Origin: Boesenbergia rotunda
Lineage: Eukaryota; Streptophyta; Magnoliopsida; Zingiberales; Zingiberaceae
NCBI GenBank assembly: GCA_024364735.1
Contig: JAGFNQ010006428.1
Coordinates: 59,386 to 123,385 of the forward strand
DNA: 64,000 bases
Direction: 5' to 3'
Shown: in pieces, positions 34,823 to 46,465 of the stretch
Position numbering within the stretch: the stretch's first letter is position 1
Layout of the letters: the number at the start of each line of letters is the position of its first letter
The notes under the pieces: model-generated
Database searches by the model: none
Seen by the model: only the letters and a program-made list of their open reading frames with translations
What the model was told of the DNA's origin: nothing
Translations under genes and position numbers: made by a program

Positions 34823-34856
34823 AGTTCGGGACGAATTTTTATAAGGTATGGAGGAT

Positions 34857-37554
34857 TGTAACGCCCCAAAATTTCCCATATGAAATATTATGGAATTCAT
34901 GAAATATTATCATGAAATATTATGAAACATTATGAATTCATGAATATGAAATATTATGGAATTCATGAAATATTATCATGAAATATTATGAAATACTATG
35001 AATTCATGGAATATTATTATTATTATGAAATTTCATGATGGACTTGGCTTAATGGGCTTTGATATGGATTAGTGCAAAATGTGATAAAAAGAAAAGGTAG
35101 AAAGAAGGAAGCAAGGATTGAACCTTGAACCTCCTAGTTGCACTAATCATGTCATAACCAACACACCAAGCCATATTTCATGTAGAGGGAATAAGAAACA
35201 TGCTTGTTAAAAGCTAGGGAAGTGAAGAGACATGTCTCTTCATGAGAAAAGTATAAATAAGGGAAAGAGAAGTTGGAATAACTTCCTCTTCTTCTTCCTC
35301 ACTCTCATCACCGAAAACCTCAAGCCCCTTCTCCCTTTTCATTTTCGAAAAAAAACACAACCCTAGGGTTCTAACCCTAGGGAATTGGAAGGAGGAAGAA
35401 CTCTACAAGGATCTTGCCCTCTACTAGGGCCAAGGGTTCTATAGAAGTGCTAGGAAGGAGAACACTCACCTTCCTTCAACCAAGGGCACCTTAAGATTTT
35501 AGAGAAGGAGAAATTCAAGCGAAAGGATGTAAGTATCCCCTCGCCTGCAGTGTAATAGTTGTGGTGTGATTATTCTCCTTGATTGTTTCAAAAATGAGGA
35601 CTTTTCCCCCTTTGTAAGTTTCAACCACCCCCTTAGGGGAAGGCCTTGGTTCTTTCCTTGATACATGAGAAGACCTTTGAGACTTAGAGTATATATGTAT
35701 ATTGATTTTCTTCATGATGGTATGAACAAAAAGGAAGAAAAACTAGGGTTACACCCCTTGTAAGTTTCGGCCACCCCCTTAGGGGAAGGCCTTGGCTCCT
35801 TTTGTTACATGAGTAGACCCTTGGAACTTAGGGTATATGTATATGTGGTTTATTCAAAATGTTGTGAACAAAACCTAGGGTTATACCCTTGTGTAGGTTT
35901 CGGCCAACACCCAAGAGGAGACCTTGGTTACCCCTTGATGCATGTGAAGACCCCTTGGAACTTAGGGTATACCTATATGTTGTGTCCCTTCATTTTGTGA
36001 TAACAAAAACTAGGGTTTAGAGCTTGGATGGGTTTCGGCCAAGGCCTAGAAAAAGGGTTAGTGAGGGTTGAATTATCCTAAAATATATCCATGTTTAATG
36101 TATTGTAAGATAGTGTATACAAGGTGTTTGTATGAATGTCTGTGTGAATATTTAGTTCAAACCCTAATTTTCCCCTACCCTTGAGTTTCGGCCAACCCTA
36201 GAAGGACTAGGGTCTAGGGTTGCATAATTATCTCATGATGTGCTTTATGTTTAATAAGTTGCATGAATAGTATGTGAAGGTTAAACTACTCTACGGGACA
36301 TGATTATGTTTAGTAAGATAATATGTATATGCATGTATGAAATATGATGTATGGATGAACATGTATGAAATATGATATATGTATGAACATGTATGAAATA
36401 TGATGTATGTATGAACATGCATGAAATATGATGTATGTATGAGCATGCCTTATAGCCCATGGGGCACACTTATGAAATTGCATGTGATATGTTAAAATGC
36501 TTAAACGGATACTCTACTAAGTATGGGATCAAGAGCACCCCTTATGTTGTGTGGTGTGTCCCTCCGGGATCATGAGCACCCATGAAGAGTGGTGTGTCCT
36601 GTAAGAGTGATTTGGAGTACTCCTTAGCATATATGTAAAAGCATGATAAGTATTTTACTTTTGAAGTTGTGTACCTGACTCGTAAGGGGGTCGTTAAACA
36701 AATCCGGGGTGCATGTTAACGTAAGGTCATGGCTCCGGTAGGACGGAAGGGTCCTGCTCTAATTAATTGGTGGCTCGCTACCCCAATTCATTAGGGAACG
36801 GGCAATAGTTCCGCGCGATATGTTGTACACAACAGGGCCCAATATGATATGGATGTATTTTTAAGTAATACCATTATGGAATTGTTTTGAAAACATTCAT
36901 TGAAAGCATTTATTATATGTGAAGAGTATGCTTAAGGTACTTGATACTGCATGCTTAGAAACTTGGATGTTTAGTATGCTTTGATGAACTCATGCTTATG
37001 ATTTATTATGTGTACATGTTATGTTCTTTCGTATGGATTTTGCGAGTAGGACAGGATCCTTACTAAGCATTTGTGCTTACTAGTTTATGTGTTGTCTTAT
37101 GCTGCAGATAAGGGTATGGAACACTTAAACTAAAGGAAGAGGCAGGAGGCTGAAGATGTGTGGGGTGGTGGCTCGGGAAGAAAGACTTCTATATCTATAT
37201 ATTTATGCTTATGTTATGCTCCTTGACAATGAATGATAGTGATTAGGATCTATATTGCATGACGATTATAATACTTGGAGTTTTCATATACTTGATTTTA
37301 TTGGATTATATTATGGTTTGAAATAAAATGTGAACCTCTCATGTTATGGAATAACTTTTGATTAAAATATTTCAAATGATGTTCTAGCAATTCAAGCATG
37401 ACATTTGTTTGACATGTATAGGCAAGCATGCTTAGCACTTAGTCCTTGCATTGTTTGTTTTAAATTTTATGCTAGAAGATAGAGGAAAAAAAATATATAT
37501 GATTAATTGTTACGTAACCCCGCCCCGAGGGTAGATATAAGGGCGGGCGTTACA
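34857..37554 (+). repeat. 3' LTR of element G
   Basis: 2698 bp, near-identical to 28836-31547. Visible differences are a few substitutions, an 11-bp insertion near 34990 and a shorter minisatellite. It is preceded by AAGGTATGGAGGAT, the polypurine tract region. Confidence 0.9.
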
Positions 37555-38671
37555 TACCTCCATACTGAGTAGGCTGTGGAGTAGGCAGACTGTTCTTGGT
37601 GGGGCACTGCTTAGCCATGTGCCCCTCTTGACCATAGTTATAACACCCACGGGTGCCCTTGCGGCAGACCCCTAAGTGTTGTCTCCCACATGTGGGACAA
37701 GTGGGATACTTAGCTTGCTTGTTGGCTGGCTTCCCTTTCGGATTGTTCCACTGCTTTCTTTTTCCCTGATTCTTTCCTTTCCAGCTAGAGTTGTGGCCCT
37801 GGGGTTTCTGAGTTCCTGAACTGCCTTGGCCTTTGCTTTCTGTCACAACTGACTTCTGTTGTTGCATGCTGTTCAGGTAGTGCTCGGTGATCAGAGCACT
37901 ACTAACTTGTTCTTCTGAGGTTTGCGGCCTATGGACGCCGCTGGCCACATTCAATGCTATTTCTGGCTTTAGCATTTTGAGCATCAGCATGACTCTCTCT
38001 CGTTCAGTGCTGACCAGTTCAGGGCACAGGCGAGCCAGTCTGTTGAATCTCTTCACGGCTTCCTCTACTGATAGGTTTCCCTGCCGAAATTCAATGAACT
38101 CGTCGTAGTGGCGGTTGGTGACCCGCATGTGGAAGAATTCTTCAAAGAACTCTTCCTCAAAGCTAGCCCAGGTCATCTGATTGACTGGGCGTTTCATCTT
38201 GATACGCTCCCACCACATACGCGCGTCTCCGGCTAGGCAGAAGGAGACACACTTGACTTTCTCATGTTCTGGCCAGTCCAGAAGCTCCATGGTACTCTCC
38301 AGAGTTTTGAACCAGGCTTGTGCATCCCATGGTTCACTAATGCCTGAAAAGTTCTCTGGTTTGAGTTTCTGCCACTGAACTAGATATGCTTCTCTTCTAA
38401 CCTCTACTGCTGGGGCTTCTGGTGCTATTGGTGGGATTGGTGCTCTAGGTGGAACCTCTGTCACTATCGGCGTCTCCACCTGGGACTCCGGGGTAACAGT
38501 GGGAGTAGCCTACTGATTAGCCGTTAGAGCAGCAATTACTTGCTGCTGTTCGGCTATCTGTCTCTGCAATCGTGCTACCACCTCTGTCAGGTCAGCTGGA
38601 GGCACTGAGTGGTCTGCCTCCTGCTGAGGCTCAGTAACTGGTGCTCCCCTAGCTGAGTGCCCTCTTGCCAT
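37555..38671 (-). pseudogene. Element F: gag
   Basis: ATG at 38669-38671 after the leader-intron acceptor; TAG at 38510-38512 is codon 54 (CAG in D). The rest is open to the G insertion: gag domain as in D (FKTLESTMELLDWPEHEKVK; MTWASFEEEFFEEFF) and a basic linker. The zinc knuckle reads CYNYGQEGHMAKQC, with the second Cys changed to Tyr, so it should not bind zinc. The protein would have run on into protease at 28835. Confidence 0.85.
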
Positions 38672-38674
38672 TAT

Positions 38675-38862
38675 CTAAAATCGAAGAGGGTCATACAGTT
38701 CATATTCTAATTCTAAAACATGCTATCAGATATAAACTAAAGTATTAAACATGCTCCCGTTAACTGTAACAAGAACTGACTAGAACACAGGTAGCATGAA
38801 CAACATGAAAATACTATAAATCTGAAAGCAAGAAAATATGGTAATGTGAGAGATAGTCTTAC
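38675..38862 (-). other. Element F: predicted leader intron
   Basis: Donor CTTCCAA/GTAAGAC at 38862 and acceptor TTCGATTTTAG ending at 38675, 188 bp, same place as in D. The primer-binding site is weaker here (AGTATCAGAGCAAG at about 38911-38924). Confidence 0.6.
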
Positions 38863-38929
38863 TTGGAAGCTGTAGGTCTGATGCCGATGTGTGTGGGGAG
38901 GAAAGATGGAACTTGCTCTGATACTACTC

Positions 38930-41459
38930 TGTAACGACCCGCCTTCTGGTACTATGGCTTTAAGGCGGATCGCTACTAATAACTGGCTGACTAACTGATT
39001 TATGATCCTTGTTTTCATTTAAGCTAAACCAACTGGGAGAATTTTTTAAAAACTTATTTCGCTATTTACTGAACTAACAATTCATAATCATGTCGAAAGT
39101 ACTAACCAGCCAGAATAAAACAAAACTTTAATTTTATTAGCTTGACTAGGATTCAATCCCCCAACCTCTGGTTGCATGGCTAAAGCACTAACAAGCGGCT
39201 CTACACTCATTTTTGTTTTACACAGCACCAGTCGACTTCTATATGCCAGTCGACTGGTCAGGCTACAGAATGTTTCTGTGCCCGACACCAGTCGACTGGT
39301 GTTTTTCCAGTCGACTAGTAGTTCTGAAAACCCAGATTTCAGAGTTTCAGAATGTGCCAAAAGTCGACCTACTCCGTACCAAATGCTCCATAAATTCATA
39401 TTTAAGCTTCCTGACAGGTCTACAATGATTCTAGGGCATTTGATACATGTTTTGGAGGGTTTCTAGCAGGAATAGCAACTTAGAAATCATAAAAGTGACA
39501 TGTAGAAGCATAAACATGAATGTGCCAAGTTTGTATCAACTTCTTATTGGAACTATTCATTTTCCATATCTAAAGGCATCCTTAGCTACTACATGTCATT
39601 TTATATGATGCATTAATCTTAGAACAAGCATATCCTAAGAATTTAGCATGTAGATCAGAAGTATCAAGTTCCTACTCCTAAAGCTTAAGCATGGATCTAA
39701 ATTACCATATCACAAGTATTAACCCATGACCTTCAACATTCACCAAACAAATATTAGAACATGTAAATAAACTACCTTAAGTATGCTAGGCACCACAAAT
39801 AACCAGTCCAATCAAGTTCATACATGGTTCACGTAACCTATTGCGGAACAACTAAAAGAAGCATAATAAAGACTATTTCTATGCTTTGCAAGTTCCGAAG
39901 ACTTTTATTCCAACTCCACCGCCACACACACACTTTGCATCAAGCCCGCCGCCTCCGCTACTAGTGTTTTCCTTTACCTGTATCTGCAGTATAAGGAAAT
40001 GCAAACTAATAAGCATAAAGCTTAGTAAGTACCATCTAGCCTCACAAAACTATAAAATCTCAGGTTATGCTTTTCAAAACATGTCATACAAATACATGCT
40101 CGTGTTCATAAATAATCATGCTATTCTCATGATAAAATACATGTCATAAAATGTCATGGCATATAACTGACACATGGCCTATGCTGAACTGAAGCTGAAA
40201 ACTAAGCTATAGCATGACATACATATCTGAACCAGAACTGAAACTAACTAACATAAAACTAATTATTAAATTCACCACATGCTAAAAATGGATTTATGAA
40301 AACTATATACATATGGTAGGTGAAAATAATAATCAACTACTGTGGGCCCGGCAAGGTACCAGCTGTGCGAGCATCCCTAATAAATTCGAGGTAGCAAATC
40401 CCGAATCCATTAGGGTTCTACTTGGTTATCTGAACCTAGGGGCAACTAAGGAGCCCATCCCATACTAGGTTATCTGAACCTAGGGGCAACTTGGAGCCCA
40501 TCCCTGGACCGAAGTCCGGTACAATGCCAACTGAAAATAAAATAGTTCTTTTATACTTTTCTTTTTCTCTTCTGATTCTTTCTTTTACTAGGTTATCTAA
40601 ACCTAGGGGCAACTAGGAGCCCATCCCGTTGGACCTTGGTCCCAATCATAAACTGAAGCAAGAATTTCTATTCTTTAATGCTTTCTATAGCATTAACTGA
40701 ACTGAATAATTTAACAAACACCTAACGTGCTCCTTGACCCAAAACTGAAGGGTAATACAACGCGCTTGTTCATAATTTACGATTTCTAATCGTAAAACAT
40801 ACATACAAGGAAATAAAGCATACGAAAAATCAACCAAAACTACTTATACTGCAGGTGAGGGATACTTACATCCTGCGCTAGGTTTCCTTACAAATATAAT
40901 ATGAAATCTCCGAGGGAACGTCGAACTTCGACGTTCTTCTTGCTCCTTGGCGTTCTCCTCGTGTCTATGAGAATTCTCATAGAGAATAGGGTCTCTTGGG
41001 ACCTTCCCTTCGCTTTCCCCTTGTCTTGGGCGGCAAGAGAAGAGGAGGAGAGGAAGAGGCGCAAGAGAGGAAGAAAGAAGAGGATCTTGGGAGAGGGAGA
41101 GGAAGAAAATCGCCGAGAGAGAGGGAGGTGTCGGCGATGAGGGAAGGTGAGGAAAAGAATGAATATACAAACTCTAAGTTTCCCTTTTATACTTATGGAA
41201 AAATTTAACCAACTTTACCTTATTTATCCTTCCCTCTATTCTATTTCAACAAAAACATGTTAGCCCTCTTGGTAAGTCTATTCTCTTCTCAATTATAGGT
41301 CCAGGGTTCAAACTCTACTTAAACTTTTTTGCTGCGCATTCTATTTTTATTCATTTTTGCCTTATTTGTCCATAGAAAAATTCTATAAAAATATCCATAA
41401 ATTCAGAATTAATTCTACGATATTTCTAAAATTAGGTTTGAGAATTTTCGGGCGTTACA
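38930..41459 (-). repeat. 5' LTR of element F, complete
   Basis: 2530 bp, TGTAACGACCCGCC... to ...TTCGGGCGTTACA. It serves as the intact reference for the split LTRs of D. CAGTCGACTG palindromes at 39225-39320 sit where D has them. GGGTTCAAACT at about 41307 is a B-box-like word. It is followed at 41460 by gag sequence of element H. Confidence 0.85.
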
Positions 41460-42250
41460 GTGGTAGTGTCCATGCTCACCACACATGAAGTAAATTATAT
41501 ATTTCTTATTCTTCTTTGCTCCATCCCTACAACTCATGTTAGTTTTCAAACTATTTGAATTGAGTTTAGATTTACCTCCTTTTTCTTACCCAATGGACAC
41601 TTGTCCTTGTAGTGTCCCTTTTGATTGCACCCAAGGCAAATTATGTAATCCTTTGACTTTGCTTTGAGGGAGGTGGAAGCTTCTTCTTGCTCCGGTATTG
41701 AGGATGATCTCTCTTCCCCCTCAACCCTTGAAGTGGAGACATCTTCCATCTCTTCCTCACTTGAGGATGTGAACGATTCAACTCTCTCCTCCTCTTCGGA
41801 TGTTGAACTTCACTCAACTTCCGATTGGTCCTTCTCTTTCTCTTGGACCAATGACCCCTTTTCCATGGGCTCCTCTTCTCCTTATCTTTGTGTCAAATTT
41901 TCATGTAGAGCTATCACCTTTCTCCATTGCTCATATGCATTCTTGTATTCTCCTACATTTGACACAATATAAGGTAATAAATTTAACACAATTCTAGTTA
42001 CCTCCTTATCCGTCTTTGCTTCTTCCATTTGACTATTGGTCCAATGCCGAGGTCGAAGGCGTTTTCCTTTCTTGTCCATTGGAGCTTCGAATTACACTTC
42101 CAATGTGGTCCAATGATCCCAATCGATTTGGAACCACGTCTCCAACCGCTTCCTCCAATAATCGAAGTCATCTCGGTCGTATGAAGGTGGAATTCAAATA
42201 TCTCATCCTAGCGGACCCTCTGACTCCATCTTCCTCTAGCACCTTTTGCT
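41460..42250 (-). pseudogene. Element H: copia gag, 3' end cut by F
   Basis: The minus strand from about 42210 reads YDRDDFDYWRKRLETW, a stop, then KRLRPRHWTNSQ and NVGEYKNAYEQW (copia capsid). An acidic linker (SRVEGEERSSS) and knuckle CLGCNQKGHYKDKC (about 41600) follow, then a frameshift and part of a second knuckle (CGEHGHYH), where F is inserted. The order matches gag of element E closely. The start codon is not assignable. Confidence 0.75.
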
Positions 42251-42298
42251 CTCCCGGTGGTTAGTCCATAGATGAGCGAACCTTGCTCTGATACCACT

Positions 42299-43305
42299 TG
42301 TTAGGACCTTTCCGTTAAGCTAGAGGGGGGGGGGTCGAATAGCTAATCTTTGATTCTTCTTCCTACAATGTTAGCGTGCGCAAGCGGAAATACTAATAAC
42401 AAAATCAAACAATCGCTAACACGTCACCTTTACGTGGTTCAGAGATAAAGCTCCTACTCCACGGCTGACTGTAAGGTGGATGATCTCGATCCGTCGGTGG
42501 ATGACTCCCCGAATGACCTCCGGCTAGCTCGTGTAGCTCCTTGTGGTTAGAGAAACCTCGCCACAATCCAGACAACACTCCTGAGCACAAAGACTACTAA
42601 TTGGCCTTTAACCAAAGTCAATTTCGTCAAGAACTCTCAGCTAAAACCGAGCCCCTTTAAATAGTGCTCCATTACCAGTCAACTGGTCCATTACCAGTCG
42701 ACTAGTCCCACTTAGATTCAACCATTACAGCCTAACATTCGAATTCCAAGTTCCATCAGTAGACTGGTCCAGTACCAGTCGACTGATATTTCGGTGGACT
42801 TCATCAGTCGACTGATCAAGCATCAGTCGATTGGTCCACCCTTAAACCTAAGGTTTCCCTTCCCGAGTACTTTTCTCTCAGCACTCGAACCCTAGGATTT
42901 CCCGAGTACAATTCCCTCAACACTCGAACCCTCACGACTCAGTTGACACTTCCTTTAGCAGCATCGACCTGTTGCTTTCAAGCCCTCTTCGACTTTGGCT
43001 CTCGTCCCTTAGATGCACACACAAGCCCTTGGCTTCCTCCATGTCATCCTTCACGTATGCCTCGAAGTCTGCTTCCCTCGGCTCATCGTCCCTACTTTGT
43101 CCACGGTCCCTCGTATGCATGCTAGCCCACGACTTGTCTCCAATGCCATCCTTCACCGGTCTCGAAGCCGTCCAGCTAAGTCCATGTGTATCCTTCAAGA
43201 CCTGCACACTCAAATACACATATCAAATACAAGGGTGAACATAACTTAAACCCTTTTCCCAACATCAAAACACATGGTCACTCCGGACCATAGATTGCCC
43301 CAACA
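42299..43305 (-). repeat. 5' LTR of element H
   Basis: 1007 bp, TGTTAGGACC... to ...GATTGCCCCAACA. In element sense it begins like the E LTR (TGTTGG(A/G)GCAATC, then GGTCCGGAGTGACCATG). The primer-binding site complement GCTCTGATACCA is at 42285-42296. CAGTCGACTG words at 42675-42840. It has a G11 run near 42327. Confidence 0.8.
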
Positions 43306-43525
43306 TGTCAAACTCCATCTCGGTTGTGAGCCTCTTACTTATACTCTGCAAGGAATTGATAACATAATTTTCTGTGCGTCACCACACACCATGTTATCTA
43401 CAATACAAAGTATGAGACATTTTGTGGACATACTAATATAAATATGCAACCTGTGATTTTGTCATTCTCTTTCAAAATGTAGATGTTCTTATACAAAAGC
43501 AAGGGTTTTAGTATACATCCTAACA
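43306..43525 (-). repeat. Type L LTR fragment
   Basis: Minus-strand copy of the start of the long LTR seen at 51154-51630 and 54032-56080 (TGTTAGGATGTATACTAAAA..., ending near ...ACCGAGATGGAGTTTGACA). Element H abuts it and probably inserted into it. Confidence 0.8.
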
Positions 43526-43804
43526 TTGTGAACCATCCCAAGTTGCTAGCACAACTAAGGTGGTTCCTCTCTGAGGCAAAGATTGTGTTCGTGTGGATAC
43601 GCATAGAGGCACGGACACTTGAACATGCAAGAGATCCGACATACCTCGGATAAGAGGCATAAGCGAAGGGCATGCGCCAAACGTATACTTATACGATAGG
43701 GTTTTTGTAAATTCACTTTGTATGAGTTTTCTTTCGCATGGATCGCTCGAGAGATCTTATTTCCGCTGTGAATTTTAAATATTTTTTGCCCATAGATCCC
43801 AACA
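43526..43804 (-). other. Unassigned LTR-like fragment
   Basis: Minus strand starts TGTTGGGATCTATGGGCAAA and ends just before the L fragment. It is non-coding; I cannot tie it to another copy in the window. Confidence 0.4.
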
Positions 43805-43895
43805 GTTATAACATCATTGTCAACCATCGAAACTTAAGCTCATCCAATCCTAGTCAAACTAGGTCAACCCTGACCTAACGAAGATTGTACTAACA
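43805..43895 (-). repeat. Element I: stub of 3' LTR
   Basis: Minus strand TGTTAGTACAATCTTCGTTAGG..., matching the first 90 bp of the 5' LTR of I (50411 leftward, TGTTGGTGCAATCTTTGTTAGG). The polypurine tract complement ATATCCACCTTTTTG is at 43896-43910. Confidence 0.75.
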
Positions 43896-44370
43896 ATATC
43901 CACCTTTTTGATGTTTGACAATATGTTTGAGTAAGACTAATCGATATTAGCCTTACATTCTCTCTCCCTTTGACATACATCAAAAACTCTGCCCAAGAGT
44001 CTATATGGTCAAAGGCATGCCCAATGAAAGTCTCATATCTTTCATTTAAACTCATGCTCAACCTTGAGCATTCATTGTGATGAAGATTCCCAATCTTCAT
44101 TCTTTCACTTATCCGAAAAATAAAAATTCAAACACATGTTTTTAAGGAAGTCCTCCACCTCAAAACACGCTCTAAACCTTTATCATTGCACCAACAATGA
44201 TATTTGAGTTCCTAAAACTTTAGAAAATATCAACTTAATGTTATGAGATTTTGAGATTCAAAATTTGAATCAAAACCTCTCCTTAACCCTATAGTTTTTC
44301 ACCAAACCATCTCCCTTCTTGATTTCATAATGAAATTTACACATATATATATAAAAGTATTCCAAGGGTG

Positions 44371-46217
44371 TGTAACGCCCGGAAATTTTCCAAATAAAAA
44401 GAAATATAAAAATTTCGTTAAAAAAGGTCGAAGCCTAGGCTGGAACCCAAGACCTCTCGTTTAGCTTTAATTTAAGTTTCCATTAGGTGATGGTAAAGAA
44501 TCACAATAAAATATGGAAACAATATAAGATAAGGGATAGTAAGCGCCTTTTTATGGAGGATGCTTCAACTTTCACTTAGTATGTAAAGGATAGAAAGGAG
44601 AGGAAACCAAGGGTTTTCTTTCTTTCTCATTCCCTGCTGAAAACAAGAAGAGTTTCCTCACTTTTCTTCTCTTCCTCACCGAAAAAGGAACTAGGGTTTC
44701 TCCTTGTTCTTGCGCCCAAGATCCGGCGACTGTGCGGAGGACGGGGACGAAGGGATTCCACACATGGCTTCGTATTCAGTATAGTGAGTAGAAAGCATCA
44801 TGTAAGTAGATCACTCACCTGCAGTAAAAGTAGTTCTCGTATGCATTGTAGTTGTTGTAGAATTTGATTTTAAGTCTTTTGGTGTGTGTGATCATAGTAC
44901 TAGCAAGACCAAGGTCTTGATTTTCCCAAAATAAGTTTTGGGAACTAGGGCACGCAAGGTGCTCGATGAAAGTTCACAGTAAGACCGAGGTCTTACTAAT
45001 GCCCTAGAACGAGTTCTGGGACTAAGCATGTAAGTAAGTACAAGACCAAGGTCTTGATGTGTTTTCAAAACGAGTTTGGGAACATTACTTTTTAAGTGCA
45101 AAGAAGGTAGCAAGTGAAAGCATTATAAGTACAAGCATGATTACAAGTTTATGTATATTACTTTATTAAGTGGCATGTACCGAGACAAGGCCCACAGATC
45201 TAGGCAAGCCTAGTAGATGCTCTATTAGGGTTCGGTGGCTAGCTACCCCGAAACCTATTAGGGATGCACGCATTGGAACTATGTCGGGCCCATCAGCAGG
45301 ATATTTATTTATTTTGAAGTATAAGAAGTATAAAAATATAAAAGTTTCAAGTTTTCAAAAGCAAGTATTTTTGTTCATGCATGTTAAGCATTTTTCAGTT
45401 CAAGCAATGTTTTCAAATGCAAGCATTTGTTACAAGTGTTTTCATTAGCATTTTTCATGTTAAGTATAGCATTTTCAGTTACACATGTTTTAAAGCAAGC
45501 ATGAACATGTTTACTATCGATTGCATGTTTTGTGAGAGTAGCTATCTACTTGCTAAGTAATTCGCTTATAGTTTGCATCCTTTTACTGCAGATAAATGTA
45601 AAGAAAGGATGTAAGGCATGGAGACTAAAGGAACGATGTCTTGTGTCAGTGGCGGCGGAACCGTGGAGTGAGATCCTCTAGGATGAGTTTTTGCTTAGTT
45701 CTCTAAGCTCTAAACAATAACTTGATAGTAGTTTCGTTTCTGCAAGTTTCATGATAAGAGTTTTATTTCCGCAAAGATTATAAGTTTGAGATGCTATTCC
45801 GCAAGAGATTTGAAGTTGAGATGCATGCTAAATGGAGTATGATATGGTTATTATGATTGTGAGTTCTATAATCTTATTGTAGTTGAAATTGAAATGTATC
45901 CGTTGTGTTGTCCATTGTTTCTGAAGTCTGGACTGAATTTCCAGAAGTATCAGTCGACTGCTCAAGGAGTCAGTCGATTGCCCTCAGTGAAATCTAGGGA
46001 ACAGAAACATTGGTCGAGTGATTTCTAGGTTGAGTCGACTAAACCAGTCGACTGGTACACCCACCAGTCGATTGGTCCGTGGCCAGATTTCGAACAAAAA
46101 GATTGGCCTAGGAGTTGACTGGCACCAGTCGACTGCTCAAGGAGACAGTCGACTGGTCCTGGTTAAGGAGAAAAGTAATGTGACGTCCCTCTAGAGTGAG
46201 GAGGGAGGGTCATTACA
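44371..46217 (+). repeat. Gypsy LTR, apparently solo
   Basis: TGTAACGCCCGGAAATTTTCC... to ...AGGGTCATTACA, 1847 bp. Layout follows the G LTR: tRNA-like TGGAACCCAAGACCTC at about 44441, then ACTAGGGTTTC, then CTAGCTACCCCGAAACC...TCGGGCCC. CAGTCGACTG words at 45945-46165. Flanks GGGTG and CTAGG do not match, so no target duplication is visible. The right part may be rearranged. Confidence 0.65.
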
Positions 46218-46274
46218 CTAGGGATTGTTATGTTACTCAAAATTGGGTTAAAGGACTGAAATCAGACAGTTTCA

Positions 46275-46465
46275 GTCTTACCAATCGATTGGTGTTGGGA
46301 ACAAATCGATTAAGTTATGCCTTAATCGATCAACTGATCAATTACGGTTGCCCTTAATCGATCAATGGATTTATTACGCGAGCTTCTGTGCTCGCAGACA
46401 AGGTTCACCAATCGATTGACCAATCGATTGGTTACTATCCTAATTGATCATCTGATCGATTGGGA
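46275..46465. repeat. AATCGATT palindrome array in the tail of I
   Basis: At least eight words such as CCAATCGATTGG, AATCGATTAAG, TAATCGATCAACTGATCAATTA and ACCAATCGATTGGT in 190 bp. Confidence 0.75.

Larger units (their letters stand above)
28836..37554 (+). mobile_element. Element G: young non-autonomous chromovirus with a replacement ORF
   Basis: 8719 bp on the + strand, inside the gag/protease junction of F. Flanks read TACTT (28831-28835) and TACCT (37555-37559), a 5-bp target duplication with one mismatch. LTRs are 2712 and 2698 bp and nearly identical. The internal part is only 3.3 kb: primer-binding site, predicted leader intron, acidic-repeat ORF, then pol from RNase H onward. gag, protease and RT are missing. 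Confidence 0.9.
26227..41459 (-). mobile_element. Element F: second Tekay/Del-type chromovirus, 3' truncated
   Basis: Close relative of D on the same strand: 5' LTR 38930-41459, leader intron, gag 37555-38671, pol 26227-28835. It is split by element G at 28836-37554. Its 3' end (integrase core, chromodomain, 3' LTR) is absent at the gap side. Confidence 0.85.

Noticed and set aside
44371..46217. Target duplication for this LTR
   Set aside because: Flanks GGGTG and CTAGG do not match in any shift I tried, so I report none.
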